A DNA stretch of 64,000 bases from Streptomyces sp. RPA4-2 (GCF_012273515.2 NZ_CP050975.2:1984001-2048000), one strand, 5' to 3'. Counted from the first letter of the stretch, positions 1 through 8,316 are shown. Notes: a model not told the origin generated them from the sequence alone. Translations and numbers: made by a program.

Positions 1-643
1 CGCAGACGGTCTTGACGACGTCCATCTCGTGGGTGATGAGCAGGACGGTGAGACCCAGTTGCCGGTTCAGGTCACGGATCAGCTGGAGGATGGAGCGGGT
101 GGTCTCGGGGTCGAGGGCGCTGGTGGCCTCGTCGGAGAGCAGCACCTTGGGGTCGCCGGCCAGGGCACGGGCGATGCCGACGCGCTGCTTCTGGCCGCCG
201 GAGAGCTGTGCGGGGTAGGCCTTCGCCTTGTCGGACAGGCCGACCAGGTCGAGCAGACCGAGCGCCTTGGTGGAACGCTCCTTCCCCGAGATGCCGAGGA
301 TCTCGAGCGGCAGCTCGACGTTCTCCTGCACGGTGCGCGAGGACAGCAGGTTGAAGTGCTGGAAGACCATGCCGATACGGCTGCGCGCCTGGCGGAGCTC
401 CTTGCCGGCGCGCGGTCCGCGTCCGGCGAGGGCGGTGAGGTCCTGTCCGGCGACGGTGACCGTGCCGGCGGTAGGACGCTCCAGGAGGTTGACGCAGCGG
501 ATGAGCGAGGACTTGCCGGCGCCGGACTGGCCGATGACGCCGTACACCTCGCCTTCGCGGACATGCAGATCGACGCCGTCGAGGGCGGTCACTTCACGGC
601 CGCGCGAGCGGTAGACCTTGCTGAGGCCCGTTGTCGTGATCAC
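1..643 (-). CDS. metN: MetN-like methionine importer ATPase, 3' end cut by window edge
   Basis: ATP-binding subunit of a methionine-type ABC importer (MetNIQ family), working on the cytoplasmic face of the permease. Seen in order: Walker [11 protein letters not shown]-loop VFQHFN, signature LSGGQKQR, Walker [11 protein letters not shown]-loop SALD and H-loop ITHEMDVV. The C-terminal ACT-like sensor domain of this family, the permease and the binding protein would lie beyond the window edge. The GTG at 643 is chosen because GGAA lies about 7 bases upstream and the protein then begins [11 protein letters not shown]; a GTG at 658 is in frame but has no visible ribosome site. A Cys/Met-rich leader uORF lies about 220 bases upstream. 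Polar amino acid ATPases are close relatives, so the substrate rests on family resemblance and remembered gene order. Confidence 0.85.
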   Translation of the reverse strand, partial: MITTTGLSKVYRSRGREVTALDGVDLHVREGEVYGVIGQSGAGKSSLIRCVNLLERPTAGTVTVAGQDLTALAGRGPRAGKELRQARSRIGMVFQHFNLLSSRTVQENVELPLEILGISGKERSTKALGLLDLVGLSDKAKAYPAQLSGGQKQRVGIARALAGDPKVLLSDEATSALDPETTRSILQLIRDLNRQLGLTVLLITHEMDVVKTVC

Positions 644-860
644 TGGGGATTCCGTCACTGTCGAGTGCGGGGCGTGGGTGTGCGCCGGCACGGGTGCATT
701 CGGTCTTGAACGCGGCACGGTTCTCGCGATGGCGATGGAACCGGAGGGAACCGGGAGGAGAACGTGTGCGCGGGGCAGCCCCTGTCACGTACGCGGTACG
801 GACTCAGGGCGCGGCGGTCCCGCTTCGGGGCGCGGGATCAGGCGGTGGTGCGGGGGCCCT

Positions 861-947
861 CTAGAAGGCGCACATTCGACACATACAACGAGCACCGGGC
901 GTCATGGTCGCCTCGGTCGCAAGGGTGCGGCTGCTCGTCGTGGTCAT
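861..947 (-). promoter_or_regulatory. Putative Cys/Met leader peptide (uORF) in the metN 5' region
   Basis: A 28-codon reading frame opens at ATG 947 and ends at TAG 861; its last eight residues are CMCRMCAF. A shorter version starts at ATG 884 (MCRMCAF). Three Cys and two Met codons sit within the last eight sense codons, just before the stop. TTTACT lies 6-8 bases upstream of the first ATG, compatible with a -10 element giving a leaderless message. After the stop, short hairpins can form (for example TCCCGC/GCGGGA at 818-837) before metN at 643. Leader peptides rich in the regulated amino acid are an established attenuation device, and Cys-rich ones are known in actinobacteria. Assigning one here is inference. 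The rest of the 644-1020 gap shows no S-box or other riboswitch I can recognise. Confidence 0.4.
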
Positions 948-1020
948 GGAGTGAAGTAAAGCAGACGGAGTGGCTCGGCCCGGAACCGCTGTCCGCATCG
1001 TGGACAGCGGTGGACACTTC

Positions 1021-1668
1021 TCAGCCGCGGACGGAGATCTCCACTCCCCCGTCCGTGACCAGCGCGGACAGGGCCGAGAGGTCCTTCACCACCAGGTCCG
1101 CGACCAGCTCGGAGGCCGCGTGGGTTGTGGCCAACGCCACGGTGGTCATGCCGGCGGCGCGGCCCGCCTGGAGGCCGGCCGGGGCGTCCTCGAAGACGAC
1201 ACAGCGGGCCGGGTCGACTCCCAGCTCACGGGCGGCGAGGAGGTAGGGCTCGGGGTCGGGCTTGCCGCGGGTGACGTCGTCGGCGGAGACCAGGGTCTTG
1301 GGCCGGATGCCGACCTCGTCGAGCCGGGCCTCGGCCAGCCGCCGGGTGGCGGAGGTGACGACGGCCCAGCGCTCGGCGGGCAGCGAGCCGAGGAAGGCGG
1401 CGGTTCCGGGCAGCAGCAGGACGCCGCCAGGAACGTCCTCGACCTCCAGCTGCTCGATGCGCGCGAGGGCCTCGGGGACGATGTGGGCGGGCAGCAGGTC
1501 GGCGGCTATCTCGACGGCGGGGCGGCCATGCAGTTCGATCCGGGCGAAGTCGTCGGCGGTGATCCCGTACTCCCGCGCCCAGCGGGTCCAGCAGCGGTTC
1601 ACCGACTCCAGGGACGAGACGAGGGTTCCGTCGTTGTCGAACAGCAGGGCGTCAGCGTGGATCTTCAT
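1021..1668 (-). CDS. HAD-superfamily sugar-phosphatase-like hydrolase
   Basis: 215-residue cytoplasmic haloacid dehalogenase of subfamily IA, similar to sugar-phosphatase and beta-phosphoglucomutase-like enzymes. Motif I is LLFDNDGTLV (nucleophile Asp11, acid/base Asp13), with a four-helix cap next (the GITADDFARIELHGRPAVEIAADLL region). Motif II is in VVTSATRR, motif III lysine in TRGKPDPEPY, and motif IV is VVFEDAPAG. Length and motif spacing are normal and all catalytic residues are present, so it should be an active phosphatase; the substrate cannot be read from sequence. ATG 1668 follows GGGGAC. The gene stands alone, ending about 360 bases from the metN leader and divergent from the membrane gene at 1737. 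Confidence 0.85.
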   Translation of the reverse strand: MKIHADALLFDNDGTLVSSLESVNRCWTRWAREYGITADDFARIELHGRPAVEIAADLLPAHIVPEALARIEQLEVEDVPGGVLLLPGTAAFLGSLPAERWAVVTSATRRLAEARLDEVGIRPKTLVSADDVTRGKPDPEPYLLAARELGVDPARCVVFEDAPAGLQAGRAAGMTTVALATTHAASELVADLVVKDLSALSALVTDGGVEISVRG

Positions 1669-1736
1669 GTCCCCGACCCTACGGGGCGGCCGGGGGCGAG
1701 GGCATCGGGCCTTTTGGCCCGTAATAGGGTCACGGC

Positions 1737-2096
1737 ATGCTTGATGCCCTGACGGTCGCGACCGCCGTCGCCGCGCTCGTGCTCGCCGCCTGGTGCGGCT
1801 GGGCCGCCTACCGTGATCAGCCCACCAAGGACTGGCACTTCATCGGCATGGCCGTGGTGTCCCTGCTCGCCGCGGTCCAGCTGGTGATCGGCATCGTCCA
1901 GCTGGCACGTGGCGAGAAGGCGGAGCAGGGCACGACGATCTTCGTGGCCTATCTGCTCGGGGCCTTCGTGTGCGTACCGGCCGTGGCCTTCATGTCGCTG
2001 GCGGAGCGCACCCGCTGGGGTTCGATCACGGTGGCGGCCGGCGGCGTGGTGCTCGCCGTCCTCGAAGTGCGCCTGTACGACATCTGGGGAGGCTGA
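1737..2096 (+). CDS. Small four-helix membrane protein
   Basis: 119-residue hydrophobic protein of unknown function. Four likely transmembrane segments lie near residues 3-23, 35-56, 66-86 and 92-112, with short polar loops (RDQPTKDW, ARGEKAEQG, ERTRW). No catalytic motif is visible. It is immediately followed by a second four-helix protein whose GTG start lies one base after this stop, so the pair is almost certainly cotranscribed and may form one membrane complex. I do not recognise the family beyond 'conserved actinomycete integral membrane protein'. Confidence 0.7.
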   Translation: MLDALTVATAVAALVLAAWCGWAAYRDQPTKDWHFIGMAVVSLLAAVQLVIGIVQLARGEKAEQGTTIFVAYLLGAFVCVPAVAFMSLAERTRWGSITVAAGGVVLAVLEVRLYDIWGG

Positions 2097-2097
2097 C

Positions 2098-2544
2098 GTG
2101 ACGAAGGCCGAGGTCACCGTGACCGAGGAAGAAGCGACCGGGCGGAAACGGACGCGGCTCATCAGCGGTCCGGGCATGCTGCTGGTCTGGCTGTACGGAG
2201 TGATGGTCGTCGGCGCCGTGTCGCGCTCCGCCGTGCAGATCTCGACGGAGTTCGGCAAGGCCCCGCTCGCCTACTCGCTGTCGGCGGTCGCCGGCCTCGT
2301 CTACGGCTTCATCACGTACTCGCTCGTCCGGGGCGGCGAGAAGGCCCGCAGGGCGGCGCTGGTGTGCTGCGCCGCCGAGCTCGCGGGTGTCCTGATCGTG
2401 GGTACCTGGACGCTGGTGGAGCCGTCCGCCTTCCCCGACGCCACAGTGTGGTCGGACTACGGCATGGGGTACCTGTTCATTCCGGTGCTGCTGCCGCTGT
2501 CGGCCATGTACTGGCTGCGCGGGCGCTCCGCGGGGAGCCGGTAG
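2098..2544 (+). CDS. Four-helix membrane protein, coupled to preceding gene
   Basis: 148-residue integral membrane protein starting at GTG 2098, one base after the upstream stop, which suggests translational coupling. A charged N-terminus (VTKAEVTVTEEEATGRKRTR) precedes four hydrophobic segments near residues 25-46, 57-77, 84-107 and 121-141. The C-terminus LRGRSAGSR is basic and probably cytoplasmic. No known domain is evident. The pairing with another four-helix protein is the only functional clue. A shared role in transport or envelope stress would be guesswork. Confidence 0.7.
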   Translation: MTKAEVTVTEEEATGRKRTRLISGPGMLLVWLYGVMVVGAVSRSAVQISTEFGKAPLAYSLSAVAGLVYGFITYSLVRGGEKARRAALVCCAAELAGVLIVGTWTLVEPSAFPDATVWSDYGMGYLFIPVLLPLSAMYWLRGRSAGSR

Positions 2545-2637
2545 TCCGACCGCGGGCCGGCGGGAGGTGCGGGCCACCGGCCGCCGGTCGCGTGTCCCCC
2601 GGCGGCCTGTCGTGCCGCGTCCGCCGGGCCGGCGTGG

Positions 2638-3135
2638 CTACGCCGTCGTCGCGTAGGTCTCCGCGGGCTTTTCCAGCACGATGACGGTGACGCCGTCGTC
2701 GCCCTTCGACGTGCCGACCGTCTCGTAGCCCACGCTTCGGTACAGCCGTAGGTTGCCGCCGCCGCGCTGGCCGGTGTGGAGCTGGATCCTCTTGGCGCCG
2801 CGCTCTCCCACCAGGGCCGCTTCGGCGGCGCGCAGGAGCCGGGCGCCGATCCCGTGGCGCTGCATGCGCGGGTGGACGATGAGCTTGTTGATCCTGGCCG
2901 TGCCGTCGGGGTCCACGGTTCCGCGGACCGAGGCCACCACCTCCTGCCCCAGCCGGGCCACCAGGACCGTACCGTCAGCCAGCTCCGCCCTGAGGGAGTC
3001 GAGCGGCTGCGTGAGCGGCTCGATGCCGTAGTCGCCGGACAGCTCGGCCTCGCTCTGGTAGCAGAGGTACTGCAGCTTGAGGATCTGCTCTGCGTCCTGC
3101 TCGGTCGCCCCCGAGATGGTCACGCTCATGCCCAT
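2638..3135 (-). CDS. GNAT family N-acetyltransferase
   Basis: 165-residue GNAT-fold acetyltransferase that would transfer an acetyl group from acetyl-CoA to an amine. The acetyl-CoA binding core is INKLIVHPRMQRHGIGARLLRAAEAAL, carrying the Q/R-x-x-G-x-G/A loop as QRHGIG. It is followed by GAKRIQLHTGQRGGGNLRLYRSVGYETVG, the usual beta5 / 'LYRSVGY' motif. The start ATG 3135 is chosen because GGGAGG lies nine bases upstream; ATG 3129 and 3165 are in frame. The neighbours do not suggest a substrate; the family includes antibiotic, polyamine and protein acetyltransferases. Confidence 0.85.
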   Translation of the reverse strand: MGMSVTISGATEQDAEQILKLQYLCYQSEAELSGDYGIEPLTQPLDSLRAELADGTVLVARLGQEVVASVRGTVDPDGTARINKLIVHPRMQRHGIGARLLRAAEAALVGERGAKRIQLHTGQRGGGNLRLYRSVGYETVGTSKGDDGVTVIVLEKPAETYATTA

Positions 3136-3180
3136 GTGTGCATGCCTCCCGCTCACTTGTTCCACCGGTGTTCCCCACTC

Positions 3181-3687
3181 CTATCCCCGTGGTCCGCGGG
3201 CCGCAACCACCGGCGCCAGCAATCGCCGTAGACATCCAAGACATCTGGAACGTTCCGGACCAAGACTGCCCTGTGAGATACCCAACTCACCCGCGATCTC
3301 ACGGTAGGTGAGGTCCCGAGGGGAGAGCAGCGCCGCCATGAGGCGCGGGCAGCGGCCGGGCAGCCGGCGTACGGCGGCGTGCAGGGCGCGGCGGGAGTCG
3401 GCGGTCATCGCCCACAGCTCGGGGCCGGGCCCGCCCGGGTCGGCGGGTTCGGAGCCGTACGGCTGTTCCCGGCGGGCCGTGCGGCGGGCGCGGCGGGCCT
3501 CGGAGCGCACCGCGCGACGCAGCCATTCCGGCGGGTCGGCGGGCGGCCCGGCCGAGTCGAGGCGCTCCAGGAGGCGCAGCCAGACGGCTTGTTCGAGGTC
3601 GCTCTGTTCGGTCCCGGTCGCGTGCGCCTCCGCCGAGGCCTCGGCGGCGAGCAGCGGACGCAGCGCGGAAACCATCTCGTGGGTCAT
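3181..3687 (-). CDS. Sigma-70-like protein with region 4 helix-turn-helix
   Basis: 168-residue sigma-factor-like regulator. The N-terminal half (residues ~8-75, with EQAVWLRLLERL and [21 protein letters not shown]) resembles a shortened region 2. The C-terminal HTH at about 118-150 reads LSPRDLTYREIAGELGISQGSLGPERSRCLGCLRRLL, typical of sigma region 4.2, where it would contact -35 DNA. The stretch ALHAAVRRLPGRCPRLMAALL is the usual region 4.1 helix. It is shorter than standard ECF factors (~180-200) and no anti-sigma gene is next to it. Probably a transcription factor of the sigma fold; whether it engages core polymerase is not certain. Confidence 0.7.
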   Translation of the reverse strand: MTHEMVSALRPLLAAEASAEAHATGTEQSDLEQAVWLRLLERLDSAGPPADPPEWLRRAVRSEARRARRTARREQPYGSEPADPGGPGPELWAMTADSRRALHAAVRRLPGRCPRLMAALLSPRDLTYREIAGELGISQGSLGPERSRCLGCLRRLLAPVVAARGPRG

Positions 3688-3764
3688 GTGCGGCGGGACG
3701 CGGCCGCCCCGGCGGGAGGTTGCCGGGGCGGCCGGGTGTCACCCCATCCGGGGTGGCGGGGTCA

Positions 3765-4946
3765 TCAGTTGACGAAGTCCTCGCGCGCGAGGAGCGCGGT
3801 GTCCGCGTTGTCGGAGAAGACGCCGTCGATGCCGGTGGCGAAGTAGGTCCGGAAGGCGCCGAACGCGTCGCCGTAGGCGTTCGGGTCGGTGCCCCGGCGG
3901 AAGTCGGCCGGCAGGAAGACGTTCTCGTTGCGCATGGTGTACGGGTGCAGGATCAGGCCCGCGCGGTGCGCGTCGGCGACCAGGGTGGTCGGCGTGGTGA
4001 GGGCGCCGCCGGCGTCCTTGGGGATGACCAGGTCGAGCGTGGGGCCGATGCCCTGGGCGTACGAGGCCATCCACTTCAGGCCCGCGGGCTTGACGAGGTC
4101 CGCGACCGTGCGCGGGTCGCCGGTCGCGACGAAGTCCCAGGGCCGGGTGTTCGCCGCGGAGAGCAGGACGACGAGCGCGTTGTCGACGAGCTTGTCGAGG
4201 CGCTGGATGCTGGTCGGCTCGAAGGACTGGATGATGACGGGCGAGTTCTTCCCGTCCTTGCCGTGTTTGCGCAGCACCTTGGCGAGGCGCTCCTCGAGGC
4301 CCAGACCGAGCGCCCGGAAGTAGGTGGGGTGCTTGGTCTCGGGGTAGATCCAGACCTGCTTGCCGCGCTTTCGGGTCTGCTCGTCCTGCCAGTGGAGGAC
4401 CTCTTCGAAGGTGGGGATCTCCCAGCGGCCGTTGTAGAGGGTGTTGTTCGGGCGATTGGCGGGGATGCGCTCGACGGCCCGCAGGGTCTTCAGCTCGGCG
4501 AGCGTGAAGTCCTCCGTGAACCAGCCGGTGGTGGGGACGCCGTCCAGGGTCTTGGTGGTCTTGCGGCCGGCGAACTCCGGGTGCGCCGACACATCGGTCG
4601 TTCCGCCGATCTCGGGCTCGTGCCGGCAGACCAGGTGACCGTCCTTGGTGGGGACCAGGTCGCCCGCCTCGACGACGTCGGCCCCCATGTCGAGCGCCAG
4701 CTGATAGGAGCCGAAGGTGTGTTCGGGCCGGTAGCCGCTGGCACCGCGGTGTCCGATCACGGTCGGCTTCGGCAGACTCCGGTACCCGCCGCCGTGACCG
4801 CCGCCCCCGTGACGCTCGTCGGCCCGCGCCGCGCCGGACAGTCCGAGGACCGCTCCGCCCGCGCCGAGCACGGCGGCCCCGAGCAGTGCCCGCCGCCCCG
4901 TGCCCCGGCCCTGCCCGTTCGACTCCTGCGACTCCTGCGTCCCCAT
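3765..4946 (-). CDS. Secreted glycerophosphodiester phosphodiesterase
   Basis: 393-residue exported enzyme of the GDPD family, which hydrolyses glycerophosphodiesters to glycerol-3-phosphate and an alcohol, usually for phosphate or carbon scavenging outside the cell. The N-terminus has a twin-arginine-like signal (GRGTGRRALLGAAVLGAGGAVLG...ARA) of about 45 residues. The catalytic start of the TIM barrel is VIGHRGASGYRPEHT (His, Arg, Glu), followed by VVEAGDLVPTKDGHLVCRHE, the second Glu/Asp/His motif. The C-terminal strand FRTYFATGIDGVFSDNADTAL is also diagnostic. ATG 4946 is preceded by AGGAGG six bases away. It is divergent from plsC across a 360-base spacer (4947-5309) with no other gene; TTGACA at about 5292 lies too close to plsC to assign as its promoter. 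Confidence 0.9.
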   Translation of the reverse strand: MGTQESQESNGQGRGTGRRALLGAAVLGAGGAVLGLSGAARADERHGGGGHGGGYRSLPKPTVIGHRGASGYRPEHTFGSYQLALDMGADVVEAGDLVPTKDGHLVCRHEPEIGGTTDVSAHPEFAGRKTTKTLDGVPTTGWFTEDFTLAELKTLRAVERIPANRPNNTLYNGRWEIPTFEEVLHWQDEQTRKRGKQVWIYPETKHPTYFRALGLGLEERLAKVLRKHGKDGKNSPVIIQSFEPTSIQRLDKLVDNALVVLLSAANTRPWDFVATGDPRTVADLVKPAGLKWMASYAQGIGPTLDLVIPKDAGGALTTPTTLVADAHRAGLILHPYTMRNENVFLPADFRRGTDPNAYGDAFGAFRTYFATGIDGVFSDNADTALLAREDFVN

Positions 4947-5309
4947 GTGCGCTCCTCCTGCGTACCCGCCCTGCACCTGTCAAAGCGGGTCGATCGTAGG
5001 GGCCCTTGCGTGACGGGAGGGAGACCCGCGGCGGAACAGCTGGGCTCCGCCTGATGGCGTACGGGAGGCGGGTGATGACGGATCGTCGGGTGGGGGCGGC
5101 CGACCGGGGGAACCTTGCGCCGTCCGGGGGCGACTTCCGTCACATCGTGTCGAACGGGTGACACATGCTCGATCGCAGGCCACGGCAGGTAAACATTGGT
5201 CAACAGTGCGTGTCCGGGCGGTGAACCCGATGTGCAATCACCCGGGACCCGCGAGTATCGTCCTCACCTGCACAGACTCATACCGAATCCCTTGACACCG
5301 GAGGGCCCG

Positions 5310-5981
5310 TTGTCCCGCTTCGTGCTCATCAAGGCAGTGCTCGGACCGATCATGCGCCTGATGTTCCGCCCACGGGTGGAGGGCGTGGAGCACATCCCGG
5401 GCGACGGTCCGGTCATCCTGGCCGGCAACCACCTCACGTTCATCGACTCGATGATCCTGCCCCTGGTCTGCGACCGGCAGGTGCTCTTCATCGGCAAGGA
5501 CGAGTACGTCACCGGCAAGGGGTTCAAGGGCCGCCTCATGGCCTGGTTCTTCACCGGCGTCGGCATGATCCCCGTCGACCGCGACGGCGCCAACGGCGGT
5601 GTCGCGGCGCTGATGACCGGCCGTCGCATCCTGGAGGAGGGCAAGGTCTTCGGCATCTACCCGGAGGGCACCCGCTCCCCCGACGGGCGTCTTTACCGCG
5701 GCCGCACCGGCATCGCCCGGCTCACCCTGATGACCGGCGCGCCGGTCGTCCCGTTCGCGATGATCGGCACCGACAAACTGCAGCCCGGCGGTTCCGGGAT
5801 GCCGCGTCCCGGCCGGGTCACGGTCCGGTTCGGCGAGGCCATGGAGTTCTCGCGGTACGAGGGCATGGACCGTGACCGCTATGTCCTGCGCGCCGTGACC
5901 GACTCGGTGATGACCGAGGTCATGCGGCTGTCGGGCCAGGAGTACGTGGACATGTACGCCACGAAGGCGAAGGCGGCGTAG
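5310..5981 (+). CDS. 1-acyl-sn-glycerol-3-phosphate acyltransferase family (PlsC-like)
   Basis: 223-residue membrane-associated acyltransferase that adds a fatty acyl chain to lysophosphatidate or a related lysolipid. The HX4D motif is NHLTFIDS near residue 43. The glycerophosphate-binding block is FGIYPEGTRSPDGRLYRGRTG, with the EGTRS signature near residue 118, then APVVPFAMIGTDKLQPGG. The TTG at 5310 is preferred because GGAGG sits seven bases upstream and the protein then begins LSRFVLIKAVLGPIMRLMF; an upstream in-frame GTG at 5196 has no such support. The downstream hairpin at 6034-6071 ends the unit. Streptomyces carry several paralogues, so a housekeeping plsC label is not certain. Confidence 0.9.
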   Translation: MSRFVLIKAVLGPIMRLMFRPRVEGVEHIPGDGPVILAGNHLTFIDSMILPLVCDRQVLFIGKDEYVTGKGFKGRLMAWFFTGVGMIPVDRDGANGGVAALMTGRRILEEGKVFGIYPEGTRSPDGRLYRGRTGIARLTLMTGAPVVPFAMIGTDKLQPGGSGMPRPGRVTVRFGEAMEFSRYEGMDRDRYVLRAVTDSVMTEVMRLSGQEYVDMYATKAKAA

Positions 5982-6033
5982 GCACGTAGGCACGTAGGCG
6001 GCCGAACCGGCGAAGGGTCGTCCGTCGGCGCCG

Positions 6034-6071
6034 CGACAGGCGACGTTCACTCGGGTGAACGTCGCCTGTTG
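6034..6071. terminator. Bidirectional hairpin terminator between plsC-like and MFS genes
   Basis: Perfect 15-bp inverted repeat ACAGGCGACGTTCAC / GTGAACGTCGCCTGT with a four-base TCGG loop, extended by G-T and C-G pairs at the base. It lies between converging genes ending at 5981 (+) and 6126 (-). There is no U-tract, which is normal for Streptomyces terminators. Confidence 0.8.
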
Positions 6072-6125
6072 TCGTTCCAGGACGTGCCGGGCGTCGCGAG
6101 ACAGGCGCGACGTGCGCAACCCGTC

Positions 6126-7688
6126 CTAGACCCCGGTCTCCAATTTCTGCCCCCTCAGCAGGAACCATGCCGCCACCGCGGTGGCGAGCAGTACCACCGC
6201 TCCGATGCCCGAGGCGAAGGCCAGGCCGTCCACGAAGGACGTACGGGCCGCGTCCAGCAGGGCCCCCGAGGTGTGGGCGGGGAGCTTGGCGGCCGCCTCC
6301 ACCGCGCCGCCGAGGGACTCGTGAGCTCCGGCCGGGGTACCCGCGGGCCCGGTGAAGCCCGCGTACACACCCGTGACGATGGAGCCCAGCAGGGCGATGC
6401 CGAGGGCGGCGCCGAGTTCGTACGCCGTCTCGGAGACCGCGGAGGCCGCGCCGGCCTGCTCCTTGGGCACGCTGGAGAGGATCACGTCGGCGGTGACGGT
6501 GAACGAGAAGCCCGCGCCGACACCGACGGCCAGCAGCGCGGTGCCGAGCAGCGAGTAGCCGGTGGACCGGCTCAGCAGGGTGAGCGCGGCGAGCGCGAGG
6601 CCGACCGCGGCGAGCCCGCCGGAGACCACGGCACGCACCGAGTACCGCCGGGCGGCCGAGCCCGCGACCAGGCCCGCCCCCACGGCGCCTACGGCGGCGG
6701 GGAGTTCGGCCAGACCGGCCTCGAACGGCCCTCTGCCCTGCACCAGTTGCAGATACTGCGAGAGGAAGAAGACGAGTCCGGACATTCCGAAGACGGTCAG
6801 CAGGTCGGCGGCCACGGCCGCCGAGAAGCCCCGGTTGCGGAACAGCCGCATGTCCAGCAGCGGTATCGGCATGCCGAGCTGGCGCCGTACGAACCCGTAC
6901 AGGGCCGCGGCGCCGAGCAGGCCCACGGCCACCGGTTGCCAGGCGAACCCGTGCATGGCCAGTTCCTTGACCGCGTACACGATGCCGATCATGCCGACGA
7001 GCGAGAGCGCGACACTGGCCAGGTCCCAGGGGCCGGGGTTCGGGTTGCGCGACTCGGGCAGCAGCTTGATGCCGACGGGCACCAGGACGAGCATCACGGG
7101 CACGTTGATCAGGAAGACCGAGCCCCACCAGAAGTGTTCGAGCAGGAAGCCGCCGACCACGGGCCCGACCGCGGTACCGGCGGACGCCGTGGCGCCCCAG
7201 ATGCCGATGGCGAGGCTGCGTTCGCGCGGGTCGTGGAAGAGGTTGCGGATCAGGGCGAGCGTGGCGGGCATCAGGGTCGCGCCCGCGACACCGAGCAGCG
7301 CCCGCGCCAGGATCATCAACTCCGGTGTCGTGGCATAGGCGTTGAGCACGGATATCGCGCCGAACACGGTGGCGCCGATCAGCAGCAGCCGCTTGCGGCC
7401 GATGCGGTCACCGAGGCTGCCCATGGAGACGAGCAGGCCGGCGATGACGAAGGAGTAGACGTCGCCGATCCACAGGAGCTGGGTACCGGAGGGCTCCAGG
7501 TCCTCGCTGATGTAAGGGGTCGCGAGACCGAGCACGGTCGCGTCGACGGTCACCAGCAGCACGGCGAGTACGAGGACCGAGAGCGCGAGCCAGCGTCCCG
7601 GTCGCTTCTCCGCCTTCGCCGTGCACTCCCCCGCCTTCCCGGCTTCGTCCGTGCCGGGGACACCCCCGTGCCGCAGGGTGCTGGTCAT
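6126..7688 (-). CDS. MFS drug exporter, DHA2 (14-TM) family
   Basis: 520-residue proton-driven multidrug efflux protein of the EmrB/QacA type. A polar N-terminus is followed by about 14 hydrophobic helices, beginning RWLALSVLVLAVLLVTVDATVLGLATPYI, where the intramembrane Asp of LLVTVDATVL is the family's motif D1 position. Motif A is SMGSLGDRIGRKRLLLIG, and motif C-like glycines are in LALIRNL...GIWGATASAGTAVGPVVGGFLLEHFWWGSVFLINVP. ATG 7688 follows GAGAGAG. It is the second gene of an operon: the TetR gene upstream stops two bases before this start, so the regulator very probably controls the pump. Confidence 0.9.
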   Translation of the reverse strand: MTSTLRHGGVPGTDEAGKAGECTAKAEKRPGRWLALSVLVLAVLLVTVDATVLGLATPYISEDLEPSGTQLLWIGDVYSFVIAGLLVSMGSLGDRIGRKRLLLIGATVFGAISVLNAYATTPELMILARALLGVAGATLMPATLALIRNLFHDPRERSLAIGIWGATASAGTAVGPVVGGFLLEHFWWGSVFLINVPVMLVLVPVGIKLLPESRNPNPGPWDLASVALSLVGMIGIVYAVKELAMHGFAWQPVAVGLLGAAALYGFVRRQLGMPIPLLDMRLFRNRGFSAAVAADLLTVFGMSGLVFFLSQYLQLVQGRGPFEAGLAELPAAVGAVGAGLVAGSAARRYSVRAVVSGGLAAVGLALAALTLLSRSTGYSLLGTALLAVGVGAGFSFTVTADVILSSVPKEQAGAASAVSETAYELGAALGIALLGSIVTGVYAGFTGPAGTPAGAHESLGGAVEAAAKLPAHTSGALLDAARTSFVDGLAFASGIGAVVLLATAVAAWFLLRGQKLETGV

Positions 7689-7690
7689 GA

Positions 7691-8236
7691 TCACTCTCTC
7701 CGTAGCGCGCCGCCGAGCAGCAGCTCGACGATCATGAAGGTGAAGTCCTTGGTGGCGACCCGCCCCTCCAGCACCGCCCAGGCGCCCGAGGCGATCAGCC
7801 CGTAGAGCGCCTCGGTGAGCCAGGCCGGGGTGAGGTCGATGCGGAATTCGCCGCTGTCCTGGCCGCGCCGGAACAGCGCGGCGAAACGGGCGTCGAGCCG
7901 GGCCCAGCCCTCGTGCTGCTCCTCGCCCTCGAACAGCTGGTTCTCGGTGTAGAGGAAGGAGAGGAGTCCGGCGGCCTTCTCCAGCTCGCGCACCAGACGG
8001 CGCAGCGCCTCCTGCGCGGTGCCGTCGTCGAGGCGGGCGGCGTCCAGGGCCGCCTCGCACTCCTCGATGCCGAGCGCTTCCAGCGCCCGCACGAGCGCGT
8101 CACGCCCGGCGAACTGGCGGTGCAGCGTGGCCCTGCTGATCCCGGCCGCTCGGGCGACCTCGTCCATGGTGGCGGTGGATCTGCGGGTGAGGAGGGCGGC
8201 CGCGCTGCGCAGCACATGGTCACGGTCGACAGCCAT
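7691..8236 (-). CDS. TetR family transcriptional repressor of the MFS pump
   Basis: 181-residue TetR-type regulator. The N-terminal HTH is ATMDEVARAAGISRATLHRQFAGRDALVRALE (residues ~23-55), the standard TetR DNA-binding helix pair. The remaining ~125 residues are an all-helical ligand-binding domain with no conserved motif. ATG 8236 is chosen; ATG 8263 is in frame but would overlap the operator palindrome at 8256-8273. The gene is followed after two bases by the DHA2 exporter, the usual arrangement for a repressor released by a pump substrate. The palindrome just upstream suggests autoregulation of the whole operon. Confidence 0.9.
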   Translation of the reverse strand: MAVDRDHVLRSAAALLTRRSTATMDEVARAAGISRATLHRQFAGRDALVRALEALGIEECEAALDAARLDDGTAQEALRRLVRELEKAAGLLSFLYTENQLFEGEEQHEGWARLDARFAALFRRGQDSGEFRIDLTPAWLTEALYGLIASGAWAVLEGRVATKDFTFMIVELLLGGALRRE

Positions 8237-8255
8237 GAGACAAGAGTAGCCCACG

Positions 8256-8273
8256 TGAGACATCCGTGTCTCA
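8256..8273. promoter_or_regulatory. Palindromic operator for the TetR/MFS operon
   Basis: Perfect inverted repeat TGAGACA-TCCG-TGTCTCA, 20 bases upstream of the TetR start codon. Additional half sites occur at the start codon (ATGAGACA) and at about 8287 (GTCTCA). TetR proteins bind such 14-18 bp palindromes, so this is the likely autoregulatory site. Binding by this protein is inferred from position. Confidence 0.65.
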
Positions 8274-8316
8274 TTAGGAGCATCGACGTCTCACGTATCC
8301 CCGGTGCGGCGGGTTC

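Noticed and set aside
644..1020. SAM (S-box) or cobalamin riboswitch before metN
   Set aside because: I could not find the conserved core motifs of either; the uORF explains the region better.
7689..8060. N-terminal extension of the MFS transporter into the TetR gene
   Set aside because: No homology and it would overlap the regulator; ATG 7688 has a ribosome site.
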